NCBI RefSeq assembly: GCF_003073045.1
Contig: NC_037591.1
Location: forward strand, 29,414,537-29,478,536
Source: Pomacea canaliculata
Lineage: Eukaryota; Mollusca; Gastropoda; Architaenioglossa; Ampullariidae
DNA: 64,000 nucleotides
Direction of reading: 5' to 3'
The position numbers and the translations under genes were made by a program. The notes under the pieces were generated by a model. The model was not told where the DNA came from. It worked only from the letters and a program-made list of their open reading frames with translations, and searched no databases. Shown here in pieces: positions 25,401 through 37,256 of this stretch; the first letter of the stretch is position 1; every line of letters starts with the position of its first letter.

Positions 25401-28400
25401 TCGTTGATAGGTAAGAAGGAGTAAAGTTTCGCTGAAATCATATGTTTATTAATTTATAAGGAGGATATTTCCCCAAATCTGAGGAAACAGCTGAGTTCCA
25501 TTTACAAAATAGCCTACCTATATTTTCCTGGGTGTTGGAAATAGGGGAAGTCATCATTACATGTTTACCAACTTTTGTTACATTTTTGCAAGATATAAAC
25601 AACATAGTTTTGAAATCGAAAGTCAAGTATCTTTTTTTTTAGGAAACATGCGTTTTACATAAAAAAATGTGAAAAGTTTGTAACGAGTTTACTACCTTCC
25701 CCTACATAATTTTATGCTTCCATAGATCTACGCCCTGCTGTCGAATCCCCTGGTGGTCGGCTGGAACATCACCATTAAAGTTGTGCATCTGGAGCTGTGG
25801 AGGGAGTCCCCCGTGAGTTCATAGCTCTGTCATCTACTTTCCTCATCCTTCCCCTCCTCCCTCCTCATTGACACCCCAACAGCAGTACGTGCCACCACCA
25901 ACTGCTGCTGCTGGTCACATGCTCTTTTGTTTGCTAATTCAATAATTTAAAAGATTTTTTTTCTGTTAGACGGCAATGAACAGTAATAAACAAGCAAATG
26001 GAATGGTTTAAAGTCTGCAGGTCTTTTTATTTTCTTTAGCTATGACTATTGAAAGGTTAAGTAATTTAAATAACGTATTTAAAAGTCAGTTTTGTGGTAA
26101 TCAAAGATATCAACGAAGGATTTATCTCAGGTTTTTCCCTCAAACAGTCTTGGTACAATGAAAGCAATATCCATATCGGTGGGCGCCAGAATATGATTTG
26201 CAAGTCGACTACTGACAAACCCTTTGACCACATCTTCTTGGAAACCGCGTACGTGCTCTCAGGAAGAGTGATCACTCTTGTCTTCGGTCTCACGCTTTGC
26301 TCCGCTCAGTTTCTCTTTCTCTCTTGTTTCTCTCTCTCTCTCTCTCATGTCTTTTCTTTTCTTGTTTCCCTTTACATTAGGTCATTTAATACACTACCAA
26401 AAATCTCTTTCACGTGCTGCCCATGTTTGTTGAGTTGTAAGAAAGCATGGGGTTAACATCAGTGCAGGCTATTAATGGTACCTTAAAGCATCACCAAATG
26501 TATAATGAGTTGCTTGTTACTTTCTTTTTCTTTCAGGAACACGACGGACGGCAGAACAGTAGGAATTAGCTGGTTGAATAATATATGCAATCCAAGGTGG
26601 CGCTGCTCTGCTGGTAAGGGAGCGAACTTAAATAGCTGGATCGAGGCTCACGAAACAGGTCACAGGTAGGGCAAATCACTCACTTAAAATTACATTAACT
26701 ATCTCTCTCATTTACCCATTCAAAATACACCACTTGAATCACAAAAAGTTCATGTCTAATTGCACTAAACTCTAATGTTTTACCTGTGAACATCACGTGC
26801 AGCTTGGGTCTGAACCATGACAAAACCTTCACGTCTTGTAACCCCAACGTGACATCGGGATTCATGACCATGAAGGAGACTGTCTTTCAGAGACTGTTAC
26901 GCCCCGGTCCTCAACAAGACTTTAAGGTATGATACCATTTCTTTGCACATTGTACTTTCCTAAAGATTAATACATAGTACATTGATGACATACCCTTCCC
27001 CAACATATATGAACGCACTCTCACACGTTCACACATGCTCACGTACTTATTCACACATACACATTCACACACATATTCTAAAGGCACATCTCGAAAGCCT
27101 TTTTAAAAAAAATACCATACAAATGTTTTTCGTAAATCTTGACTTGTTTCCTCGTGCCAGGACAAAGAGCTGTCTGTTTAAAGAAAATGTTAACATCTCC
27201 TCTAAATATAACCCCGTCAACAGCATCGTTCCCCTCTACAGAGGTAAGAACATGATCCGGTAAACTTCAAACTTAATTTTCTTCTGTCACTGTTATTGTA
27301 AGTGGAAAGATTCCTAATCATTTCTTCTAAGTCAACGCGCGTTAGTATGGTCTTGGCTTTGTTATAGGAATGTCAAAGTTCTCTTATAATGGTTAGTTCT
27401 TTTCGAGAGAGTTTCAAGTTAAGATTAGTTGACTTTATTACTGAAAGAGAAGTAGTATCCTGAAGTAGTCATTTTTGTGACTTTTTTGCGATGATGATGA
27501 TGATTGATGATTGATGATGATGATGGTGATTAAAACAGGTCAGCGGTTTGGGCTGGACGGCCAGTGCAAGATGGCTAATGGAGAAGGGTTCGAGTATTTT
27601 CACATTCCTTCAGCGAATGTAAGTGTTCAGCACATAACTGTCTAGAAGAAGCTAAACTGTTTTAAAATGAGCATAACACGAGTTGCCGTGTGAGATCTCA
27701 CGGGAAAAGTTAGGAAAGTGAGAAGATTTTTATTTTAAGCTAGGGAGGGTAGACAAAAGCAATTAGGACTTATCCGCTGTAATATAATACAGAACGCGAA
27801 ACATCTGCACCACTTACACTGTTTGATGAAACAATAAAAGAAAACAGTTCTGGGGTGTTGTTTAGAAACAGCAAGTGTGTATAAAGCAGTCCTTAAAGGT
27901 GAGGGTGAGAGTGATGCATGATTGTGTGGAAGTGTGCAAGTGAGTAAAGTAATTCAGTCACGATATCATTTTCGTCTCACGATTAACTGATCAGTTATGT
28001 ATTAGAAAAAGTCACTAATTCAATCAATCAATTTTAGTAATGGATACAGTGAATGATCAAGTAAAGATATTTAATGAATAGATTTATCCACTTATTTCTT
28101 TGTTAAATCAATTTCTTGGTATTTTTTTTTTTAGGTATGTAGCAAGCTCACCTGTATAAGAAAGTCACCATTTATAGAACTAAAGCAGATGACTACTTTC
28201 TTGGGAACTCCGTGTGGAAAAGAACAAGTGAGTTTTGGTTTAATAGCGTTCGTGTGCGCGCATGTTTGTGTGGATTAGTGTGTACGTTCACATATGCCAA
28301 TGTCATCACATCAATTTCTTAACTTCACAGATGTGTTTCAACGGAGCGTGCGTGCCGTGGGTGAAGACTGTCAACCCCAACTACGTGCGTCATCTGGTGA

Positions 28401-29882
28401 AGGAAGGTGGCTGGGGACCATGGAGTCCGTTTTCTTCCTGTAACAACACTTGTGGTGATGCTGTCAGCGTCTCCACACGACAATGTAACAGACCCACGTA
28501 AGTCTTCCTGCCATGACTACCGCCATTTAACTTAACATCCTTCATATCAACAGTTACATCAAGAGATCGACAGTAGTACAACATTTCACTCAACAGTAGT
28601 ACCAGCCATATCGACAGTTCCACCAGCCATGTTGACAGCAATGACCCCTGTCCCTCAACAAGAACACAGCAAATTACATCTTGTTTTATTTTTTTTTTAC
28701 CTCCGTGCTTTGATTGATTGTTTCATATCTATTTTTAGTGATCTGTTTTATACGATTTTCTGTTAAATAGCGTGAATACTACTACTACTGCTACTGCTAC
28801 TGCTACTGCTACTGCTACTACTACTACTACTACTTATTATTTTTTTCACATCTGTGAAGTTAGTAGTAGTACTGCAAGTTCTAGTTTTTGTTGTATTTGA
28901 AAACATAATGTTTCTTATTTGTTTTATTTAAATCGTCAGACCATCAGTGGCCCCGTTCTGTAAGGGAGATGTCATCAAGGCTCACATGTGCCCTTCTGAA
29001 AAGGTAACAATTTGTATCCAATGTCCTTATGCAAAATGTTTGCAGGAAAGAGAAAGTTCGCGAGATAAGGTCATAACTGGGTTGTAACAAAGACGATGTA
29101 TAACAGATACAAGGTACACGTAATGTAAAGCAAAGTCCATGTATCCGTCAAGATCCAAATACATACACACTATCCCGTGTTTGCCTTGTATGACATCGAG
29201 TGTTCTGTCGGCAATGATATGACACTCGTGTCCACGATATTGTTATCATTCAAGGTGTGCTCAGGTGAGAGCAGCGTGGAGTCGGAACTCATCAAACAAC
29301 GGGTCAGCGCCGTGTGCAGCAAGGTGAAGGCCAGCGCTGCCTCTCCGCACAACTTGACCGGAGCTGGCAAAGTGTACGGCACCAGCGGCGGTAAGCATTT
29401 AGCTACACGACTTCAACTGATTTCTAATTTTTAAAAATCTGCTACTTTGTCTTGTACAGGTTTCTTGTGATTCCAACATTCCTCATCTCTTGTTACAGAA
29501 GTCGACAAGTGCACGGTGACCTGTAACCTTGTGACAGGGACCTCACCAGAACGCTTTCTCCTACAGGACGGGACACCATGCTGGGGTCACGACAACAACA
29601 GGGACCACGACTCTAATGTCAGAGGCATCTCGTGGCGATGTGTACAAGGCAGATGTCTGGTGAGTTACCCCCATTGTTATCCTTACTTTCGTAAAAAATG
29701 TCTGGCTAAGCTTGTAATTTAAGTTGTTCTTCATAGTGTGCAGGTTTAAACCATTTGTCTACTGAAGTGGTTCTTTTCCACAGGCCTTCGGGTGCAACGG
29801 CAAGAGCCTGGGTGATGGAGGCGGTGTGGAGAAAGACAGGTGTGGAGTGTGTGGCGGGAACGGCTCGTCTTGCCCCAAGTAA
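22408..29882 (+). CDS. ADAMTS-like metalloproteinase A (18 exons, possibly decaying)
   Basis: Exons: 22408-22467, 22592-22652, 23340-23407, 23808-24066, 24424-24635, 25030-25199, 25726-25812, 26148-26248, 26537-26665, 26803-26926, 27161-27243, 27539-27618, 28135-28227, 28331-28497, 28940-29003, 29255-29390, 29499-29659 and 29784-29882. Order of parts: Leu-rich signal peptide; M12B propeptide (DCFFSGGL, ASLSLCDG); dibasic GRRS processing site; reprolysin zinc site HETGH split by an intron, continuing SLGLNHD, then the Met-turn GFM; ADAMTS Cys-rich/disintegrin-like segment; a thrombospondin repeat with WGPW and the O-fucose motif CNNTCG; a final Cys-rich module ending CGVCGGNGSSC and stop. A spacer domain is missing. 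A secreted matrix-degrading protease is the likely role. The reading frame or splice register fails in about three places (end of exon 3, exon 5, exon 10), so this copy may be decaying or the assembly imperfect. Exon 6 begins with an unusual run of hydrophobic residues. It is followed by a 3' UTR intron (29921-30073). Confidence 0.82.
28774..28834 (+). repeat. (TACTGC/TAC)n microsatellite in intron 14 of gene A
   Basis: A run of about 60 bases built of ACT and GCT triplets lies between the exon holding the thrombospondin repeat and the next coding exon. It is a simple sequence tract with no coding role seen. Confidence 0.8.
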
Positions 29883-30232
29883 CTCAGTCAACCCACACTA
29901 CTAACCAGACCAGCCAAAAGGTAGGTACCCACATACGCACAGGCGCATGCACGCAAGCAAACACACTGTCTTTCTCTCTTCGATGCCGTTTATTCTCTAA
30001 AGTGAATATTTTACAGAAACTCTGAAAACAGTTTGCGTCGCTTGCAATTTTTAAAATCGTCTTGTTTTTACAGATGATTGCATAGAAAAGAGGATGGATA
30101 TTTTACTGCGGCAAAATTACAAGAGGAGCCCAAATTTTGAAACTGAAACGGCACTGCTGGCATTTTTTGCAAGCTGCTTTGGTGTCTTGAGCATTTAATA
30201 TTCTTGTGTTGATTTTGACAAGACGTTTGATA

Positions 30233-30238
30233 AATAAA
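30233..30238 (+). promoter_or_regulatory. Polyadenylation signal of metalloproteinase A
   Basis: AATAAA stands about 160 bases into the 3' UTR exon that starts at 30074, after the 3' UTR intron. It is the first such hexamer downstream of the stop codon in the spliced transcript. Confidence 0.6.
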
Positions 30239-31823
30239 AGTCTTTAAAGCCAAATGCAGTTTGAATTTTATCTTCGTTCAGGATTTTAGATGATATGTCC
30301 TGTATCGTTATACATACTTCGTAATTTGTGGAAGTCTTATGTTAATGGTGTGTTGCTTTGTATCCATTGAGGACCATATACAAAGAAAACGAAAGAGATA
30401 ATTTTAAAAAGTGTACGTTTTAATAGAAAAGCGAGTGCATCTATACATTCTCTAAATTCGAGCGATTAATATCTTATTTTATTTGAGCCAAAATATAAGT
30501 CAAGTTTTCATTAAATTCATGTGACTTTCTACACAATTTAGAACTCTGTTTGCAAGGATGGATTAAGAAAAGCATCACTACCAACGTACACACATACACT
30601 ATGCACGCACACTCGGCATGCTACATGATGCAACTGTTAACAATAATTTATTATTTCATTTGAATATGCATATCCTATGTTTTCACTTTATACAAGCTAA
30701 GGGAAGAAGAACGAATTGAAATAAGTGTATTACATCTTCAGAATCTAATTTTATTAAAACATCCCACCAGTTGCAATAATGAGGTGTTACAACAATCGTT
30801 GGAATACCAGAATATAACGAAAAAGAAATGAAGAGGTCACAAAAAGAGATTAAGATAAGATAAGATAAAACTTTATTTGTCCCAGAGGGCAATTCTGGTG
30901 CAGCTCGATCCAAAAAAAAAAACAACTGACTAATTAACTAAGATTGACTAATAACCGGGAAACTGAAACCCTTCAAGTGTCATTCACCTGCAATAAAAAA
31001 TATAATAAACAGCAAAATAAGCCGATACTCATTGTCCTCGCATAATAAGAACATTTTTGTCAACTTTATCACTTACATAAGCCTTAGTTCATTCAATACA
31101 AGAATGCGAAAGAAAATATGCACAATGCGAATGAAAGACTATAAGGCTAACAAAATGTTACCCACGGCTCAATAGAGCTATAGATGTTATCTTGTCAAAT
31201 GAACAAGCAGGTGTACAAACCACTAAAAGAAACCTACGGCCATGTTTCTAATTAACATGTAATTATTTAAAAGGTTATATAGTTCTTTCGCGTTGATTCG
31301 AGGTAGCAGAGTGGAAATAACTTAATAAATACGTTTTTCTCCGCTCGCATACAGCGTGTGTAGGAAACAGAATTAATGCAACAGAATACAAACGAAAGGA
31401 GACAAAGACAACCCAAGCATGTCTAATTGCCTTTCTGGCTGTAAAGACAGAGTGGACTATAAAATATCCTCTCAGACGAAGAACAGCTGTGTTGACCTCA
31501 GTGGCAGGTTCATCCAACGTTTTATTTGTCTTGTGATGAGAGTTTCGGATACTGCTTGTGTTCCTAGTGAGACGCTATATCTATATATCCAGTGCTTGTG
31601 GTCCGGCTGTCTGTGGGTTCTGATGGTTTCTTCTGGAGTCGGAGAACTCGTTGGTGACGTTAGCACTATTGAGTTGATTTTAGAAACAGTTCATTCCAAA
31701 CAAAAGTCTATGAAAAAAAGATTGAACATATTGACAATTTTTTTTTAATCCCCGCTGAGCCTAGTATCAGTTTTCAAGATCCAGCTTCAAGAAACGCAGT
31801 CTGTCTCGTCGTAAACAGCGACC
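30239..31823. other. Intergenic region between metalloproteinases A and B
   Basis: AT-rich DNA without recognisable genes. It holds one LINE-like 3' tail on the minus strand (listed separately). No TATA box like those of genes C to E is obvious upstream of B. Confidence 0.45.
30843..30920 (-). mobile_element. LINE/SINE 3' end with (TCTTA)n tail (CR1/L2-like)
   Basis: Read on the minus strand, it is GCACCAGAATTGCCCTCTGG, then GACAAATAAAGTTT, then repeats of TATCT. The conserved core also occurs at 8018-8047 and in a related form at about 57645. It is a 5'-truncated remnant with no coding part left. Confidence 0.55.
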
Positions 31824-34800
31824 ATGGAAATGTGTCTGACACTGATGTGGATTGGAGCAAGTTTGTCTGCCTCTCACCAGACACCGGTTAGCATTTTATT
31901 ATTAAACTCTATCCTTTTCTTATTAGTTTTTTTGCCAAAAATACAGAATAAATATTTCTATTCAATGTGGCGAAGAAGTGATAGAGTGACGGTATGCAAA
32001 GCTGTGGCGGAAGTGGAGGTGCTGGATTCCCGCAGAATTTCAAGAGAGGCAGCAACTGCAGCATTGGCCACAGCCTCCAAAATAGTCTCGGCATCTTAGA
32101 AGTAAAAACATACCCAAGAAATGCTTCAGAATATGTTTACATTTTCTTTTGTACTGTTTTGATATCGAGTCTTAGAAACTGCTGTCGCAACGAATAATAA
32201 AATGTAGGAAAGTAGAGTTTTTCCGCTAGATTCCTTGTTTAGAAATGTAATTTTCTAGAAAATCACAATCTGCGTACTCCAACTCTTTCATTGACGATAT
32301 TTAAGAGTACGAGTCATGTTTCTGACCAAAGAGAAAGGAGTAATAGTTTCAATTTCTGATGTCTTTGACTACAGCTTGACGATTTGCTGACAGACGGCGA
32401 GCTGAAGGGTCACGTGACACGCATAGCGAGAGCTGGTGAGTAGTTTTATTGCTTCTTGTCCTCAGATTCACAAAATGGATTTTACTGACGTCTTTAAAGT
32501 CCCCAAACGTGTGTGTGTGTGTGTATGCACGCGCGCACACAAGTACAAGTGAGCGAATTCCAATGAGAATCCTTTGCTTTCCATAACATTCACATCTAAC
32601 TAAGAAAAATTTCTTGTCCTCCAACAACGTTTTATAACGGTCATCTGTGCCGACAAATAGAAACTTATTATTTATGAGACACTAATGTACTTTTCAATAC
32701 AGTGGATGCCGATGACTACAACATTGCTACGCTGTATGGAACGAGTTTGATCTCTGGAGCAGAAAAAGTGTAGGTGTTCTGCTTTTCACATGAATAATGT
32801 GAGCTTGTATACATTTTTTTAGAGATGACAAGTCAATAGTATCTGTTTTACCGGTGTAATAAAAGAAAAAAAATGAAGGAAAAGAGGAGCTTGTAATTAC
32901 AGGGCTAGGATGTTGAATGGACAGGCAAGGAAGCCTTAAATGATAGATTCCGACATTTTGAATCATGTCCAATAAAAATTTTACAAAAATTTCTTGCATT
33001 TTCACAGAAGGAGGTCGTGTGACAGATAAAGTGAGTAATGACTGTAGTCATATCAGAGCAAGCAGCTGTCATGTTGAAATGGTAGTTAACTGTTTGCAAC
33101 CTGATCCTACGTTACTTCAGCATTCTTCCATTCTGTCAACTTGTCCTTACTGTGATCTGGTCTCTAGAGTAAATTCTCCTGTTCAGGCTCACCAAGCGGG
33201 ACGTGGAGGACCACGCTGCTCATCCGTCGACAGAGTCCAGAAACTTCGAGTTGCGCCTGACTTCCGGTGAGCAGCTGCGCATGTCTGTACAGAAACGTTC
33301 CGCCATGAGTCCCGACGTGACGGTGGTAGAGCGTGTCTTTGGGAAGGAGAAGGTCAGCCGCCCACAAGTCCGAGATTGTTTCTTCAGCGGCGGCCTGGAG
33401 GGTGAAGAGGGGCACGCCTCGCTGTCACTGTGTGATGGACAGGTGGTAAGTGGTCGGTATACAGACAGGTGGTAAATGGAGGATATACAGACAGGTGGTA
33501 AGTGGCTGACATCAGACTTGAATTATGTCCCGCGAGGAAGTGGTTGGGTGGGAGATTGATAGTAAAGATACAGACCTTTGAATAAAAGTCTGTACAGCTG
33601 CCCCGGTTGATTAATATTTTACAATGTAACATAAAGATGCTGAAAGATAGTCTTATCAAATTGGATTCAGATCGGAGCCATACAGGCCCAGGGAACGAGA
33701 TTTCGAACTGCACGCACTTCCGCAAGCTGCTGCCACAAAGCGTCGCTCAGCAACCGAGCCTTTGCGCGTGCTCGTCACGTGGTCCGACTCCAAGCAGAAA
33801 ATGGACGTAACTAATGACGTCATCGTTCCTGACATTCCTGACAAAAGCGACACAGAAGGAGACAATTCCAAAGGTGAGATGTCGAGTGTTAATGTGCGTA
33901 AATAAATGTAGAAAACCAATGAAAGGAAATAAAAACAAGAAAGCAGACAATAAATGTTTCGCAACTCGAGTTCAGAGAGAAAGAGCGGAGTGAAGTCGAC
34001 ATTGGACAGTTTGGCGTGACCGAGTTGCCTGTTTGTAAAATGGTGTCTTCTACATCACGAATTAGGATTAGTTTGTTTTCCTTTGCGAAAGTGTTTAAAA
34101 TATGGCGGCATACGTGATCCGGTGCACAGCGATGTTTTAGAGACGATTCTGTGTAAGCAGTTCGTTTGAAACTCGAAACATTTATCGGAAACGATTCTCA
34201 ACTTCAGCATCTACATGTTTATTAATAGCTTTTTCCCTTTCATAAAATTCTACAAATAATTAATAATTGTAAAATTATGTGCCAACTAATTTATCTTACA
34301 AACAGCAACATATATAAACTACGAATAAATTCATGCTAAGACATCGTGAGTTGTATTTCACATTTCTCATTCTTTTATTCACCATAGAAATGCGCATGCG
34401 GTCAGTGCAAGACAAAATCGTGGTCATGGAGATCGGGGTTTACCTGGATCGACTGTTCCTGGAAAAGATTAATGAGAGCTTGGGACTGAGCACAACTCAA
34501 CAGCTTACAGATCTCGTCACTCTGAAATGGAGTGGCGTGAGTAGTGTGCACCTCACACATTCGTGTGTGCTGTGTGTTATTTCTGTGTACTTTGTGGTTT
34601 TGTGTTATCTCTTCGTGTACTGGGGTGTGCAAAGGTCGTTATATTTTCTTTGCAAATACAGATTTGGTTCGTTTTGGATGGTAAGTGTGCTGTGATGCAA
34701 CAGGATGTAGTGACAATGTGTCGTAACACAGGGTTATCACCATATTTTGTGAAGTCACATTTCTGAGCCATTCTTAGCAGCTAGAATTTACCTCTTTCAT

Positions 34801-37205
34801 AATTTTGCATCCGCCATCTCGTTCTTTGTAGTTTTTTTTTTCATTGGAATACTCACAGCCTCTTGATATGATTTATTGAATTTATATATTTATTGGCTGG
34901 TGATAATCCTATTCAGTTATAAACACCACTGGGATAATAAAACCAGATACTAGAGAAACGCAACGAAAATATGTGTGGATCACTATTTTTTTAAAAATTT
35001 CATACATATAACTGACTAAATGTGAAAATCGAAATCAAGGACTCAGTTCATCTTTTCTAGAAGGCGAACCGATAAATAACTTCATTATTTTCTACATACC
35101 ATTCTACGATCTGTCAACAGGTCTATGCTCTGCTGTCGAATCCCTTGGTGGTCGGCTGGAACATCACCATCAAAGTCGTGCATCTGGAGATATGGCGGGA
35201 GTCTCCTGTGAGTATCCAACAGTCGTCACAACTGGCGGCACACGACATTTTATTTATTTAATCTGTTAGTAAACGGAATTTATTTATTTAATCTATTAGT
35301 GAATGGAATGGTTTATTTCCAGGTTTAATTGTTGACATAACTTTATCTTGTATGAGAGTCTTAGACACTGATGCACTTTTCTCGGAAGGTAATGATATGG
35401 GCCACAGATAGAATTTCTCTTCTTAAGATATCTTGTATTTGCCTTATTTTACTGCCGCCTTTTACTATGGTCCTTGCAGCAGTACAGAAATCTCGGATTA
35501 CTGACTTGTTCATTTCTTTCAGGCAGTAAAAAACTTAATTTTCCTTTATTCCCAAACAGTCCTGGTACAACGAAACAGTTAACAACCTCGGCGGACGTAT
35601 GGACATGATCTGCAGGTCCACTACTGACAAGCCTTTTGACCACATCTTCCTGGAGACAGCGTATGTGCTCTCAGGACGAGTCATCAGCCTTGTCTTCAGT
35701 ATTCACTTGAATCTTTCTTTCTTCTGTCCTGTCATTGTGTAGGCGAACCTCCTATCTGTAACTCTGTGCTTCACGTAACGTAGGCAATGTACATGCATTT
35801 GTACACTTTTAAAGCCTGTTACTAGTTAATTGTCATCAAATATATCATATTCGTCAGGAACACTCCTGGCAGTACCGTAGGATTAAGCTGGCTGGGTACC
35901 ATGTGTAATCCGAGATGGCGCTGCTCTATTGGCAAAGGAGTAAATCTTAATAGCTGGATCGAGGCCCATGAAACAGGTCACAGGTAGGTTGAAACACGCA
36001 TTTGATTTGAGAGTCTGATTTTTGATTGGTTTATACAATTTTACAAAACTCATCAAGAGATAATGGTAACGGCAGCTATGACTCATACAAGCAGTTTCGG
36101 TAGGCCATCAGCGCTTTCACTGGACGACCACTAATGTCTCCACCACCAGAAAAATATTCACCCTTTTCTGTTTAACCGGACAGGCCTAGCCCTAAGTTGC
36201 CTCATCAGAAGCATCCCCTCTAAATAAAAACTGCTAACTTTCCGTTACCTACACTTCTGCACTAACACGAATCCCGACATTTTTTTATCCGGTTTATTTT
36301 GACTGTTTCAGTCAGTCGTTTCATTAGTTTTTAGTTCATTGCCACAAATGGTATAAATAAGTTTCTCTACTATCTTAAGAACAGAAAATTTCAACCCATA
36401 TGGTACTAGCTTGCTCTTACGCACATTCAAAATACACAAATTCTGTAATTCATGACGATCACGTGCAGCATGGGTCTGAACCATGACAACACCTTCACGA
36501 CTTGTGACCCCAACGTAACATCAGGCTTCATGTCCATGAAGGAGACTATCTTCAGAGACTGTTACGGCCCGGTCCTCGACAGTTCTCTGAGGTAAGGTAT
36601 CTTGTAGGATTCTATTTTTACCTACATACTTCATTGTAAAACTCTCTCATACATATTTTACAAAAGAGAGACAAATGAATGAAATGTGCACACGTTTGCA
36701 CACATCCACAAACACACAATGCACACACAGCAAAAGAACTTTCAAGCCAGTCCTTCACATGTCTTGGCATGTCTTCACTCCCTGTCTGTCACCAGCTCCA
36801 AGACCTGTCTGTTTGAAGAGAACGTTGACAACTCTATGTACAACAGGGTTAACAACATCGCACCCCTGTACAGAGGTAAGAAAGCTTTATAGCAAGCCAT
36901 TGTTGTTGTTATTATTATTGCTGTGCTCTAGGTCATGATTCTATATTAAATTTTTCTAGCATTCTAGCATTTTCAGAGATCGCATATTCACGAATTTTAC
37001 TGTCAACACACTTTGTGATAAAACGCAGACATTTACACATGCGCAGTCTCTTTCTCTCACACACACATATATATACAAAAGACATTGTGACTGTAAGGCT
37101 ATCATTAATTACAGACACCAAAAAGTACTTAAGCACGTTGATAAAGAAATCACGCATAAAACTAAACGAAACCAAGTTGACGACGACTGACGATTGACGA
37201 CGACG

Positions 37206-37256
<51 letters not shown>

